DNA of 64,000 bases from Trogon surrucura. Its lineage: Eukaryota > Chordata > Aves > Trogoniformes > Trogonidae. This document shows, piece by piece, positions 46,501-56,690 of the stretch (position 1 is its first letter; each line of letters begins with the position of its first letter). The notes below the pieces were generated by a model that was not told the origin of the DNA, did no database searches, and was given only the letters and a program-made list of their open reading frames with translations. The translations under genes were made by a program, and so were the position numbers. Location: assembly GCA_020746105.1 (NCBI GenBank), contig CM036626.1:14030001-14094000 (forward strand), read 5' to 3'.

Positions 46501-48504
46501 CACTGCACACCTCTGTCCTGAAGTGACCCTGCAGGAGGAAGCAAATGAAGCTTTTACCTTGCCACATACACTGTGTGGAAAAATAAATCATGGAGCTACT
46601 TCTCAGTCCTGCAGAGCTCCAGGGATGACAAATGCTTGCTCCCTTCCTGGCAGCAGACTAAAATGGCCTTCCATGTCCCATTCCTCCACCTTCTTTGGAG
46701 CTTTGGGTGTTTTCTCAGCCACGGTGACAAAATCCTAAGCTTTGCTGTTGCTTGGAAGGTTCAGCTTACTTCAGAAAGTGCCCAGGATACTCAAACTTTA
46801 CTCTTCAGTCTGTTTTACTTCCAAAGGTTGAGGGCTTAGCGCAAGTACAGTTTCCAGGTGCTCATAACCGCTTCCCAGAAGCTGTGGCCTGCAAGACTCC
46901 CCCTTCCCCATGACCAACACGAGGAGAGGTAGATGAGGCTCTGTGTTGCTGCTTCAGAATAATTTCTTTCTCTCTCCTAGGTGAGGACGGGATATGATGG
47001 TTTGGGAGGCAGAACAAAGTTCATACAGCCTGTATCCTTTCCTGTAGCTTGTGTGGCTGGAGTAGTGATGCTCTGGGGACCTGGTCTCTGTTCCTTCGCT
47101 TTGGTCTTAGGCACCTTGGGGAGTTCTGCCCCCAGGACCAAAGGGATCCTGAAGGAACCATCAGATTTCTCCCTGACTCTAAACAAGTCAGAGCTCAGCA
47201 AAGGCTTCAAGGACCTGAACTTGCTGAGAGCTTTACCAGGGGTGGCTCATTCAGTGGAGCGTATCAGCTAGAAATCAGTGCAGTTTGCAGGGGCTGCCTG
47301 AGCCCTTGGGGTCTCTGAGTAGCAGTGTAGCGCAGTCTCTGCCTGGCTGCGTGCCTGCCATCCCGTGCAGCCGAAGCCTTTTTTCCTGTGGGATGCTGCT
47401 GCTCTACCATGGCTGTCCCACTGGCAGCCCTGCAGTGGGTGAGGGGTGGCTGGGCTGAGCTCACCCAGCGCATGGGGAGATGCGCTGACTCCCACTCTTC
47501 ATGCAGAAGTGCTGCATGCAGAGGCTGCCCCTCACCTGCCTCACCCAGGCAATACTGTCAGAGGATTGTGTCGTCCACCTACGGCTCTGACACTGCTCTA
47601 GCTTCCTGGTTTTGAGGTGTGTTTTTTCTCTGTAGCAAGAAGGAGGCTGAAGCAGAGAAGAAATGATCGGCTGGAAGGTGTGAGCTGCCTTGGGCAGTTG
47701 CTTCTGTGGCCTTGCTGTAGCAGGGCAGAGGGTACCTAGTGAGCAGGGAGATGCTTGAGCAGGGCCTCTGAGGCCAGATATGCTCAGACTGCCAGCCTGA
47801 GGTGAATGGAGAAGGTGGGCAGCCGTCCCTGTGCTGCCCCTTGCACATGGCTGAGCCAAGAGCAGCTCACTTCTCTAAACCCAAGCGCTGTAGGTGTGTT
47901 GCTTTGTGTACCTACAGTTCTGCTGGCATGGACTGTGCCTGCTTTTCAGCACCAAAGGTTTAGTTTTTGCCACTTGCATGTCTCGGAACAGCATCTGAGG
48001 GCTCTTCTCTTGGGGTCACTCTGCCTTGGGAGGCCGCAGGCCCCGACTGCTGTGCCTTTCCCTGCACAGTGTCCTGGCCCCAATGTGCAGGGTAGATCTC
48101 AAAGCTCTGATGGATGACCTTAAACACTTTTTTATGTGCAAGGCGGGGTTAGCATAGAAGTGGGAAGCATTCCTTGACTCATGGGACAGGAGGGAGCATG
48201 CCTGAGCTCTGCTTCTGTGAGTAGGGGACAAAGCCCAGCCTGTCCTGCAGGCAGGGTATATTTTTTTGGGGCGCACATGTATGTCTGGGTTCTGAGTGTG
48301 TGGTTCAGGCTGCTTTGCAGCAGGTATTGGATCACTTGCATCGCCAGGGTCTTTCCTTGACATTTTTACCTCCAGACAAACATGACAGAAATCCGTCCAT
48401 TAGCAGTGAGGAGCAAGAAGAAGGTATCCAGGTCAGCATCTGCAGCTCCCTCCATGTCTTCCTCCAGCGGCAGCCAAGCCAGGCTGGACAGTTTCCTGCA
48501 GTGA
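28566..48504 (+). CDS. TRAIP: TRAF-interacting protein, replisome-associated RING E3 ubiquitin ligase
   Basis: Fifteen coding exons join in phase: 28566-28663, 29718-29775, 30952-31035, 35304-35343, 37869-37996, 40715-40809, 41473-41586, 42524-42611, 44258-44347, 44577-44665, 45400-45555, 45756-45804, 46334-46459, 46981-47031, 48376-48504, giving 464 residues (human 469). TRAIP ubiquitylates CMG helicase and DNA-protein crosslinks ahead of stalled forks, in the nucleus. Visible: C3H2C3 RING with Cys7, Cys10, Cys25, His27, His30, Cys33, Cys46, Cys49; a long coiled coil from about 75 to 280 (e.g. RPEVEEMIREMGVG, EYENLKEARK); and conserved RTGYDGLGGRTKFIQP. The C-terminus has a PIP-box-like QARLDSFLQ at 456-464 (human QAKLDTFLWS). 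The last exon is fixed by EIRPLAVRSKKK. The donor after exon 14 (CCT|GTATCC) is weak. Exons 11-13 are the least conserved part. Confidence 0.93.
31967..31980. promoter_or_regulatory. RFX X-box-like site in TRAIP intron 3
   Basis: GTTGCCATGACAAT differs at two positions from the X-box palindrome. It lies in an AT-rich patch within the intron between the exons ending at 31035 and starting at 35304. Confidence 0.4.
32754..32953 (+). mobile_element. CR1 retrotransposon 3' end fragment
   Basis: About 200 bases of CR1 in TRAIP intron 3, sense orientation. Recognisable pieces in order are TGGATATTAGGAAAAAATTC, GTCAAGCATTGGAACAGG, GTCACCATCCCTGGAGATGT, TAGACGTGGCACTTCAGGA, GATGATCTTAGAGGTCTTTT and the tail GATTCTATGA. 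It is diverged and 5' truncated. Confidence 0.92.
41163..41204 (+). mobile_element. CR1 tail fragment
   Basis: Very short CR1 3' end in TRAIP intron 6: AGAGGTCCCTTCCAACCCCT followed by CATCCTATGATTCTATG. Sense orientation. Confidence 0.75.
42808..42916 (+). repeat. 33-base minisatellite in TRAIP intron 8
   Basis: Three exact copies of a 33-base unit starting GCGTGTGCAGTCTCTGGGGA at 42808, 42841 and 42874, then a 10-base partial copy. Because 33 is a multiple of three it keeps an open frame, but the stretch is intronic. The perfect identity suggests recent expansion. Confidence 0.95.
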
Positions 48505-49575
48505 GGGGTCCTGCCTTCCTGGGGAGCGCTGGGCAGGGCAGAGCCTGCTCACCCGGAGCCTGGCATGAAGCAAAGTGCAACCACCGAGCTTATGGGCGAG
48601 ATGAAGTGCCCTGGGAGGAGAACCCTGACCTCGCGGCAAGTCAACAGAAGAGTCGTGCTTAGACTGGTTTACTGCCTCTCATTTTACCCATCCTTCCTCC
48701 TATTTTCATGAAGAATAAGCAGGGTTTTCTCATCTTCTGGCCTGCTCAGAGCTCTGCCATGGCTGTTAGACTCCGCGACATGAGGTGGAACTGCACTTTG
48801 CATGCAGCTGCAAGGAAGAAGAACCTGGAACACCTCTGCACCTGGTGTCAGTAGTTCCAAGAGAGTTTCCTGGAGGAAGAAGCTTGGGCAGGGCAGCCCT
48901 GGTTTACGTTGCTGCAGGGTGGTTTTATGTTCGTTGTCCGATTAAACACCTTCCCTCTGTTGCAGGCCTGGGTTGAGGAGACCCACAGATGTTCTGCTGT
49001 GCCCTGGCTTGGGCCCTGAAGTCCACTGCATTTTTTTTTTTTTTCTTGCAGGCTTTCCACTGAAATTGCTTGACTTAAGGAGGAAGGAGGGTGTTGGGGG
49101 GGGTGGCCTCCTGCCCTGCTTGGAAAAGGGGAGATCGGTGTGTTGATAGGAATTCTGTTCTTGGCACATGTTGGTGTAAAACTTGTATGAATTTCTTTTT
49201 TTTTTTTAATGAGTTTGTTGGGGTTTTTTTGTTCTTTTGTGACTGGTCTGCCCAGTGGTTTTGAGGGTTTGGAATGGCCTGAAGAAGTGCTGGAGAAACA
49301 GATCCCTTCAGGGAAGGGGGAAACTGATGGGGCTGAACCTGCCTGGGATTCTTCAGCTTGGAGAGTGGGGCAGGAGGGGATCCCCTCTTGCCCCATGGTG
49401 TAGGGCTGTCTGAGCCACAAGGAACAGACTGGTGAGGTGCCTGGCCACAGAATGTTGTGTTGTACAAATCTGTGATGTTTCCCACTTCCAGCTCCTTCAG
49501 GCTCAAAACCTGGATACCTGGGCTGGCTAAAACTATGTCTGTAGGGAATAAAATATATTGCTGTGTGCACTCCTT
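48505..49575 (+). terminator. TRAIP 3' UTR with polyadenylation signals
   Basis: A variant signal ATTAAA lies at 48941-48946 and a canonical AATAAA at 49547-49552, followed by TATTGCTGTGTGCAC, a GT-rich downstream element. The canonical one is the likelier main site, giving a 3' UTR of about 1.06 kb, with the first as a possible proximal site. Confidence 0.75.
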
Positions 49576-50179
49576 AACACAACCGGGTCCTGAGTGGTTT
49601 CCTTCCTGTTGCAGTTCAGGGTGGCCTGAGGCTGAGTGTTGGGGCAATGGATTGATGTGCCTGACCCAAAACCTTTTAGGCGATAGGACCCTGCTGCAGG
49701 AAAGGGCTGTAATGGGGTGAAGCTGTGATGGTTCCCATCCCCAGGGCAGTGAGCAGTGTGAGCTGTGTCATGCCTGTGTCACTTGGCACTGACTGCTGAA
49801 GGATGTGGTCTGGGTTGGGGAGTCTGGAAGAACATGAGAAGAAGGTTCAGAGAGCTGGAAAACAAGCCCTCTTGTTCTCTTCTGGAGAAGTCTGGGAGAG
49901 GGTCTATGGGGAGTGTTCTACTGAACCCCTGGCATCGTGCCCTCATCTCTTCAAAAAAAAGTGAGACTTGCTCTTAAATCTCTGGCCTGAAAGAAGTTGA
50001 GGGAGACCCTTCTAAGATGGTGATGGTGGAGGTCTGGGGGAGGTGTAATTGTGCTGTCCTGCTGTGTGGTGGGAGCCCCCAGCTGGGCGCTCTCCTAGAG
50101 GCACTTGCACTCTGATGTCAGCGGGCAGCCTGTGGCTTCGTGTGGAGAGGGCACGACCGCATGGGGCAGGGCCTTGCTG

Positions 50180-51002
50180 GTTGGCTGAGCTCCCTGTGAC
50201 CTCCCTGGGGGAGCCAGGTGCTCCCTGTCTGAGCCTGGACCTTAGCGAGAGCCTTGGCGTGAGCAGTGGAAGAGCAGAGGTGCCGCTGGTGAGCCGTGTG
50301 TGACCTCGGGGGGACGGGGTGGCGGTTGGCTGAGGCCTCTGTCACCTCCTGAGGGAGCCTGTGACCTCCCATCAGAGCCGGGTGCTTACCCGCCGGGCAC
50401 TGTGTGACCTCATGGGGAACCTGTGAGCTCATCGGGTGGCTCTGTGTGACCTCCCGAGGCAGCACCGTGCTTATGGGCCTGTAGGGCTGCCTGTGGCCTT
50501 AGGGGAGCAGGCTGATGATTGGCTGGCAGGGTGTGACATCATATGGCAGTCCATGACCTCACATGGCTGTGAGGTGCTCATTGGCCGGCAGCTCAGAGCC
50601 CATCGCAGGTCAGGGTGTGACATCCTGGAGCTGCACGTGACTCCAAGGGGGAGGGGGAAGCTCATTGGTCAGCAATGCGTGACATCCCGCAGCAGCCCGT
50701 GACCTCATGGGTGAGAGGGGGCTCATTGGCCATCAGGCTGTAACCTCATGTGGGAACTAGCGCTCATTGGCCGTCGGGGCGTGACCTCACGGGAGGAGCT
50801 GGCCGCTGATTGGCTGTCGGGGTGCGAGCCGTGGGGGGCGCCGCCTGGCGGACGCGTGCGCTGCTGAGCGCCGATTGGCCGGTGAGGCTCGGCGGGGCGG
50901 GGCTCCCCCGCGCGCCCGCCGTCGCTCCGGCCCCGCCATTGGTCGCCGCGGCGCAGGCCCGCGGGGCGGGGGGAGGTGGGGGGGCGGCCGGGCGGCGATT
51001 GG
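50180..51002. promoter_or_regulatory. Tandem array of inverted CCAAT boxes and TGACCTC motifs upstream of BSN
   Basis: ATTGG (CCAAT on the minus strand) occurs nine times in one orientation: 50518, 50580, 50664, 50725, 50766, 50809, 50874, 50938 and 50998. Spacing is 41-84 bases, mostly about 41-43 or 60-65. TGACCTC occurs eight times in the same orientation: 50197, 50301, 50362, 50405, 50447, 50554, 50700 and 50782. Four of these read TGACCTCA; TGACATCA at 50534 is a variant. A ~41-base unit, roughly GCTCATTGGCC ... GTGACCTCATGGG, is clear between 50664 and 50800. Earlier copies (GGTTGGCTGAG at 50180 and 50322) are more diverged. CCAAT boxes bind NF-Y; TGACCTCA resembles a CRE variant and contains an inverted AGGTCA half-site. 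The array runs straight into the BSN CpG island. Confidence 0.8.
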
Positions 51003-51068
51003 CCAGGCGGCGCGCGTGCCCGCGGGGCGGGCGGCGCATGCGCCGAAGGGCGGCGGGGGCAGGCGGCG

Positions 51069-51112
51069 ATGGCGGCGCGGGGCTGATGGCGGCGGAGGCG
51101 GCGCTGCGCTGA
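51069..51112 (+). other. Two overlapping short uORFs in the BSN leader
   Basis: The first ATG at 51069 opens a five-codon frame ending at TGA 51084-51086. Its last A starts a second ATG (51086), giving a TGATG overlap and an eight-codon frame ending at 51112. The BSN start codon follows 24 bases later. Whether both are transcribed depends on the unseen start site. Confidence 0.5.
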
Positions 51113-51136
51113 GGGAGCGGTCCCGCCCGGCCCGCC

Positions 51137-51315
51137 ATGGGCAACGAGGCCAGCCTGGAGGGCGGCGGCGACGACGGGCAGCTCCCGCCCGCCGCCGCCG
51201 CCGCCGCCGCTGCCGGGGCCCCGCCGCAGCCGCCTCCCGCCGCCGCCGCCGCCGCCAAGCCGCCTTCAGCACCGGGCGGTGGCGGACAGCTCCCGCGCGG
51301 CGCACCCGGGCCCAG
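51137..51315 (+). CDS. BSN: Bassoon, first coding exon (partial gene; continues beyond the window)
   Basis: The exon encodes 59 residues plus two bases and ends at CCCAG|GTCAGA. The start MGNEASLEGG and the later KPPSAPGGGGQLP match the human Bassoon N-terminus (MGNEVSLEGG, KPPSAPAGGGQLP). Bassoon is a giant presynaptic active-zone scaffold of about 3900 residues. Gly2 in the MGNEASLE context fits its known N-myristoylation. Between the conserved ends the avian exon has alanine runs (eight and six Ala) and PPQPPP where human has Gly/Pro runs. The zinc fingers and coiled coils lie in later exons outside the window. Kozak context GCCATGG supports the start. Confidence 0.88.
51265..51293 (+). 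promoter_or_regulatory. Split REST/RE1-like element inside the BSN coding exon
   Basis: A perfect RE1 left half TTCAGCACC (51265-51273) and a one-mismatch right half GGACAGCTCC (51284-51293) occur in the correct order. The 10-base spacer compares with two bases in the canonical site. REST is known to accept RE1 halves with expanded spacing. The halves overlap the codons for the conserved PSAP and GGQLP peptides. Bassoon is neuron-specific, so REST silencing is plausible. Confidence 0.45.
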
Positions 51316-54300
51316 GTCAGACGGCGGGGGGCGCCGGGCAGGGGGGGCGCCGGCGGGGCCGGGGTGCGGGTGTCGGTGGGGCGGAGCGGGGCGCGGCGGG
51401 CGGGGGTGGGTTGGTGGGGCGAGGGGGGGCGCAGCGGCGGGAGCTGCTGCCTGGGTGCGGGTCCGGGCGGGCGGGGTGCGACCCCATGGGAGACAGGGGT
51501 GCAGCCGTGCGAGGCGCGGGCGGGAGGCGAGGAGGGCTTGTGGGGAGGCAGCGGCAGCCCGGGCGGGTCGCTGCTGCAGGGTGCAGCCCGTGGGTACCGG
51601 GGGAAGGTACGGGTGAGGCGTCGGGGTGGGTGCGGAGCGGCGTGACTCCGGTGAGGAGTGAAATGTTTGAGGGGGTAGCAGGAAGGCGAGTGCTGCCCGG
51701 TGAGCAAACGGCCGGGAGCAGCTGCGGAGGGAGTGGGGTTAGGAGGTGGGGGGGTGCGGTTGGAGATTGGGGAGCCCAGGGTGGACGTTCTGGTCAGGTT
51801 TGGGGGGACAGTGCCTGGTGGTGTGTGGTTGGCAGCACCGAGGTGTGCGAACCCCAACATGGCCACCCCCGAGCATGGTCACCTCAAATATGGTCACCCC
51901 AAGCGTGGCCACCCCAAACAGAGCCAGCACCAAACAGGAAAGGTCGTTATGTAAGAGGAGGGACGTGCAGCCCTGCCAGGAGTCATCGGTGCAAAACCTC
52001 ACGGGGAACCGTGCCGAGACGCTCTCTTTCTGCCAGGCAGCACTGGGAGGGAGGGAGATGCTTTGGTAGCGAGCATGAGGTCGGAGATATTCCTTTTGAA
52101 AAAGAAAAAAAAAAGAAAAAAACTGATCCTTAAATATCATCCTGTCTGGAAAAACAAACATGAAGAGCAGAAAGTTGCATGGAGGGACGAGAGGGGACAC
52201 AGCGGGCAGTTTGCCTGTCACGCGTGGCCAGGGCGGTGGTGTTTCGGGCTCTCCGCCTCGCCCGTGCAGCGATGAGCTCTGCTGGTCGTGTTTATTGCAA
52301 AGAGCCCAAACGGGAGGCTGCGGTCTCGCCTGGCGACGCTTTCCTCTCGCTCCCAGCCGGCGGCTGCGGTCCCTGTTTGCAGGCAGCACCTTAACATCCA
52401 GATGGGATTCAGGGATCCGAGGGTGGCCGAGTGGCGGGCAGGCTTCACTTTGTAAAATCTCTGTTAGCTTTTATGGAAGGAGCATAGAAAAATACCCGTG
52501 AGTGAAATCATGCCCGTTTTCCTTTGCGTTTTTTCCAGTTCCCTTTGCTTCCAGGCCCCTCGGCTTTGGGCTCTGCCAGCGAGAAGTTGTTCACAGGCTG
52601 CTCTTAACGATTTAAAATTAAATACCTGCGGGGCTCTTTAGGCTGGCAGAACAAGATCAGCTGAGGGAGCTGTGCAGATCTGCCTTCTGGTTTTGGTGCT
52701 GCTGTGGGGCTCCCCCATTAACGCCCAGGGCCTTGGCTTTGGGGGTCCCGGGGCACGAGGGGCTGGCGGGGTGGAGGAGCACGGTCCTGGAGCTCTGACA
52801 GTCCTCCTCCTCTCCTGCCAGAAACACCAGGTTGGTTTTGCCAGCCCTGCTTGAGCCCTGGCATGCTGAGCAGACGCTCCTGCCCCTCCTGGGGAGCTGC
52901 TGCCGGGGAGCTACACTCCCTTGCAATTAATTAATGCAATTAAAGAGGTGGGCCGCGCGTGGCTCTGAGGGCTGGTGGCGAAGGCTGCTGCGGAGTGCTG
53001 GTGGGATGGGGAAGACGCTGATCTGTACCGGTGTTTAAAAACCACATGTGGGAGGGGTGTGGGGAGCTGAGATAACGCTCAGGGATATTTAATTCAATGT
53101 AATAAAGTGGAAATGAGGGGAAAAACAGGCTTCAAGAAGAAAGTCATCTTTGTGAGATGCAGGAGTGGGCATGTAAGATAGACCAGATGTTGCAAAAGAT
53201 TTAGCAAAGCACGGCTTGTGCTGACCGAGCAGCGATGCAAAAAGTGCTGCTCCAGAAATCCCAAGTGATAAGGGAAAGGGAAGTGAATTTCTCTCAATAT
53301 CTAGCTAATTCTTTTTTTTTTTTTCCCTCTGAATTAAGTAAACTAAATCTCTGTGCAAGCCAATGCAAACCGCAGTAGGGTTACTTTTCTGTGTAATTCT
53401 TCACAACTTGTTTTGTGTTATACAGTCTGAATACCTTACGTGTGGTACACTGGATTTTGAGGTCTTGTGCTCAAATTCATAATGATTGTTTTGAAGAAGC
53501 TGCGTGTGCGCTACGGAGAGACGTCAGAGAGCAGCAAACATCCTATAGAAGTAACGTCTTCTCACTGGGTTGCAACACCTACCGACATCTATAAACTTTG
53601 ATTTTCTGGTTGCGTGCCTGGGGTGGGGAGCGTCGGGGCTGGAGGACGGAGGGAAGATGGGTGCTGTGCTCAGCCCTCAGACAGTTGGGTGCAGCTCTGA
53701 AGAAAGGCAAACATGGCACAGAATCACACCGGGTGAGGCAAGCAGACCTTACCCTTGTGCAAGGTGCTGCTCAAATCTCCCCCAGGAGGGTTGTGCCCGG
53801 GTCTGGCACTCCAGCAAGGTGACGGTGAACAGGAGGAGGGAGGGAAGGGTTGCTGCCGGTCTGCCCGGACAAACCCAGACTCTGTTGCCTGAGAGGAGGT
53901 GAAAAGGTGGAGCACTGTTAACCCGTAGGATCAAAGGAACACAAGTGGGTTGTGGATGCGTTCAGACTGAAAACTTTGCGGCTGGCTGGCAGTGGAGTCC
54001 TGGTCTGCTCCTCCAAAGAGAGTCTCTCAGCAGAAAGGACAAGCTCATTTTACGGTACCATTGATGGATGATGAGAGGAGGTTGAATGGCAGAGCAGGGA
54101 CAATCTCAAGTTCAGAAACATAGCTTAGGGCCCAGTGCTTTAGGTGGGTGATTTTCCTAATATCTTGAAGAGAGACTATTGCTGTTTCTGATCGTATTTT
54201 TTTGTGCCTGATTTATGTCCAATTTCTTCAGGTTTTCGGTCTGTCTGCTGCTCAGTGGTGGAGCTCGTAAAAGGCTTTTTTTGACGCCTGGATGTATGAG

Positions 54301-56638
54301 CAAAGGCTGAAGGACGGGAGAGGGCAAGAGGGTTGGTCTCCTGGGCAGCATTGAGGACTGGCCACAAACACAGCGGCTGTCGGCGGGAGCAGCAGTGCTT
54401 TTAGCATCGCTGTTCCTCCGGAGCCTGGGAGATGCGTGTTGCAAACAGCCGGGCTGGCAGCTGGGCTTCAAGGTCGGGAGGAAGCTTTCTCCCACGGCAG
54501 AGACCACTGGGATCTTTGCTTTCCATTATGAAGCCACATCATTGAAAACCCCAGAACTTCTTAAGCTTTAAGGTAGGCTCCCGTATGGAGAGGTTGCAGC
54601 CCCTGCCTGTGCTGCGAATACTCCCCTAAAACCTTCGCTTGGCTTGGAGCAGCAAGTCAAGCACTGATCCCATTTGCCCTGCTGTATGTTTAGTGTCCGT
54701 GTGTTTGGTGGGTGGCAGAGCTTGAGGTAAAACGTGAGGTGACAGGAAAGAGTATAGCAGAAACAGGACTGAAAGAAGTACTCCTGCAAATCAGGGAAAA
54801 CAGCTGAAGTTCAGAAAAAATGTTAGTGCAGTTCACATGCTCTGTTCTGCCCTTTTGGTAGCTCACTTTTATTTGGCTTGTTTTCCTGCGTAAGTGCCAT
54901 AGCAGTAATAGCTAAAAAGTGTATACATAAAAGCAATTTTAAAAAAAAAGTCACCATCAAGTATCCCCATTTCTTTTTAAATGGGCGCTTTTCACAAGCT
55001 TGCAGAAATGAACAGTCGATGTCCATTTTCATGGGACTGTGCTAGAAATAAGACAAGGCTGTGTGATGGAAAACCAGGCTATGGACAGGGCTGGAGAGCC
55101 AGCTCCGTGCTTGTTTCCATGTGCTGCTGTCCCCAAAGAGTCTGAGCCCTGAGGAGGACCATGCAGAGACCTTACTTGTCAGAGGCATCCTTGGAAAGCC
55201 TTCTCTTCAAGTATTAAGATAGGTTTTTCCTGGCCTTTCACTAAACTGTAGACTGGCACTCTGGAAGAGCCTGCCACTCACCCATGCTTAGGAAGTATTA
55301 GTTTATTTACCATAAGACATGTGGGAGCTGAGACTGTGTTTAAGCAAGGAGGGGGAGAACAGATAAGCAATGTTTCAAGCGCATAAAACTCGTGTGAACA
55401 AAATAAAAGGTAAAGGGAGGAGTACAGAATGGTTTGATGCATCAAGTCAAAATGTTTGCTGTGCTAAATGCCCACTGGGCTTCAGTTCATTTTCCTCTCC
55501 AATGATGGGCAGGCAGTGTCAGTGGCAACACATTTTCCCTTTAGCGAGCAGTGTTTTACATACTTCTGATAGCTCTGACAGCAGCTATTAGGCCACTGAA
55601 TTTAGACGGCGCAGTTCTGGGTGCTTAAGTAACTCCAAAACCTCTTCTGCGAACGTGCTCATCAATATTCAGAATGTTTGGCATCAAATATTAATGCCTT
55701 TATTTCCAAAACAAATACACGGATTTGCGACTCGCTCTGCTGTTTGGGGTTTTTCACCGCTGAAACCAACCTGGCTGTTGTGCCGAGGGCGTACGTCTTC
55801 ACCCTGCACTTTCGCTCTGCTGGGGGTACCCACTTCTCAGAAAAATAAGAGTTTGGAAGGGTCAGTTTCCCTTTGCTCCAATTGGTTGGTGCTGCTTGGA
55901 AGGTTGGAGGGCTCCTTGCGCAGTTTGCAGCCACAGCAGGGCGGCTTTCTGTGCCCCGAAATCCCCAGTACCGGTGGGTCAGCCTCTTCTGCCGATGTTC
56001 CGGTGGGTCTCTCCACACCGCGCGTCGTGCCGAGCAGCGCAATGGGCTGGCATCTGCCTCTTCAGCTTCTGCCTCTCCTTTCCCCCGCTGTGCGGGCTGA
56101 GCGCGTATCTGATGCTCCCCATCATGCCTCCAGTTCACCGCAAACAGGTCTTTGGTGCTGTGGTGTATTCCTGGAGCTTATGCTGTTTTGGGGAATGCTC
56201 AACGCGCATCTGAACACCTACCAGCTAGAAGAACCCAGCCTGCCTGCCGCAAACCCTGCCTCTGCCTGCAGCTTTCTTCACCCATCACCCGGCTGCAGCT
56301 GCCGCTGTGGCTCACCGTCGTCTGAGGGTGTTTTTCTAATGATCCTGTTGCAATATCAGACTCATTTCCGAGCCTGTGAGAGGCGTCTTCGGAAGGACGT
56401 GACAGGCAGTTAGGGCGCAAACAGCGTTTCCTAAAAGCAGGTAGCTCGGTGAGGCGAAATGGGGTCCGTGGCAGAGGCATTCTGTTTTTTTTGTTAAATC
56501 TCAGAATAAGATTATTGTATTGTCTTTGCTGATATGATGCTGGTCAGGTTTTTCTGCGCTGGTGAGTGGCACCAAGCACTGGTGGCCAGCCCAGTCCCAC
56601 ACATTGTAAACTGTTACCAGCGTTGTTTGTATTTCCCT

Positions 56639-56690
56639 CATAGAACTGTTTAGGTTGAAAAAGACCTTTAAGATCATTGCATCATTCTTG
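56639..56690 (-). mobile_element. CR1 tail fragment, antisense
   Basis: ATAGAACTGTTTAGGTTGAA followed by AAAGACCTTTAAGATCATTG is the reverse complement of a CR1 3' end. It is short and diverged. Confidence 0.8.

Larger units (their letters stand above)
50800..51650 (+). promoter_or_regulatory. BSN CpG island and core promoter
   Basis: Extremely GC- and CpG-rich DNA covering the last CCAAT boxes, GC boxes (GGGGCGGGGC at 50894 and related), the leader and the first coding exon. There is no TATA box. Transcription probably starts between about 51000 and 51060. Confidence 0.65.

Noticed and set aside
46981..47271. Long reading frame continuing TRAIP exon 14 (KFIQPVSFPVACV and onward)
   Set aside because: Human alignment shows that the protein jumps from KFIQP to the exon at 48376 (TEIRPL). 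The continuation is intron read-through, though retention is noted as a finding.
55655..56413. 252-codon frame in BSN intron 1
   Set aside because: No similarity to any family I know, no promoter or polyadenylation signal, and lower-GC intronic context; overlapping frames exist on both strands.
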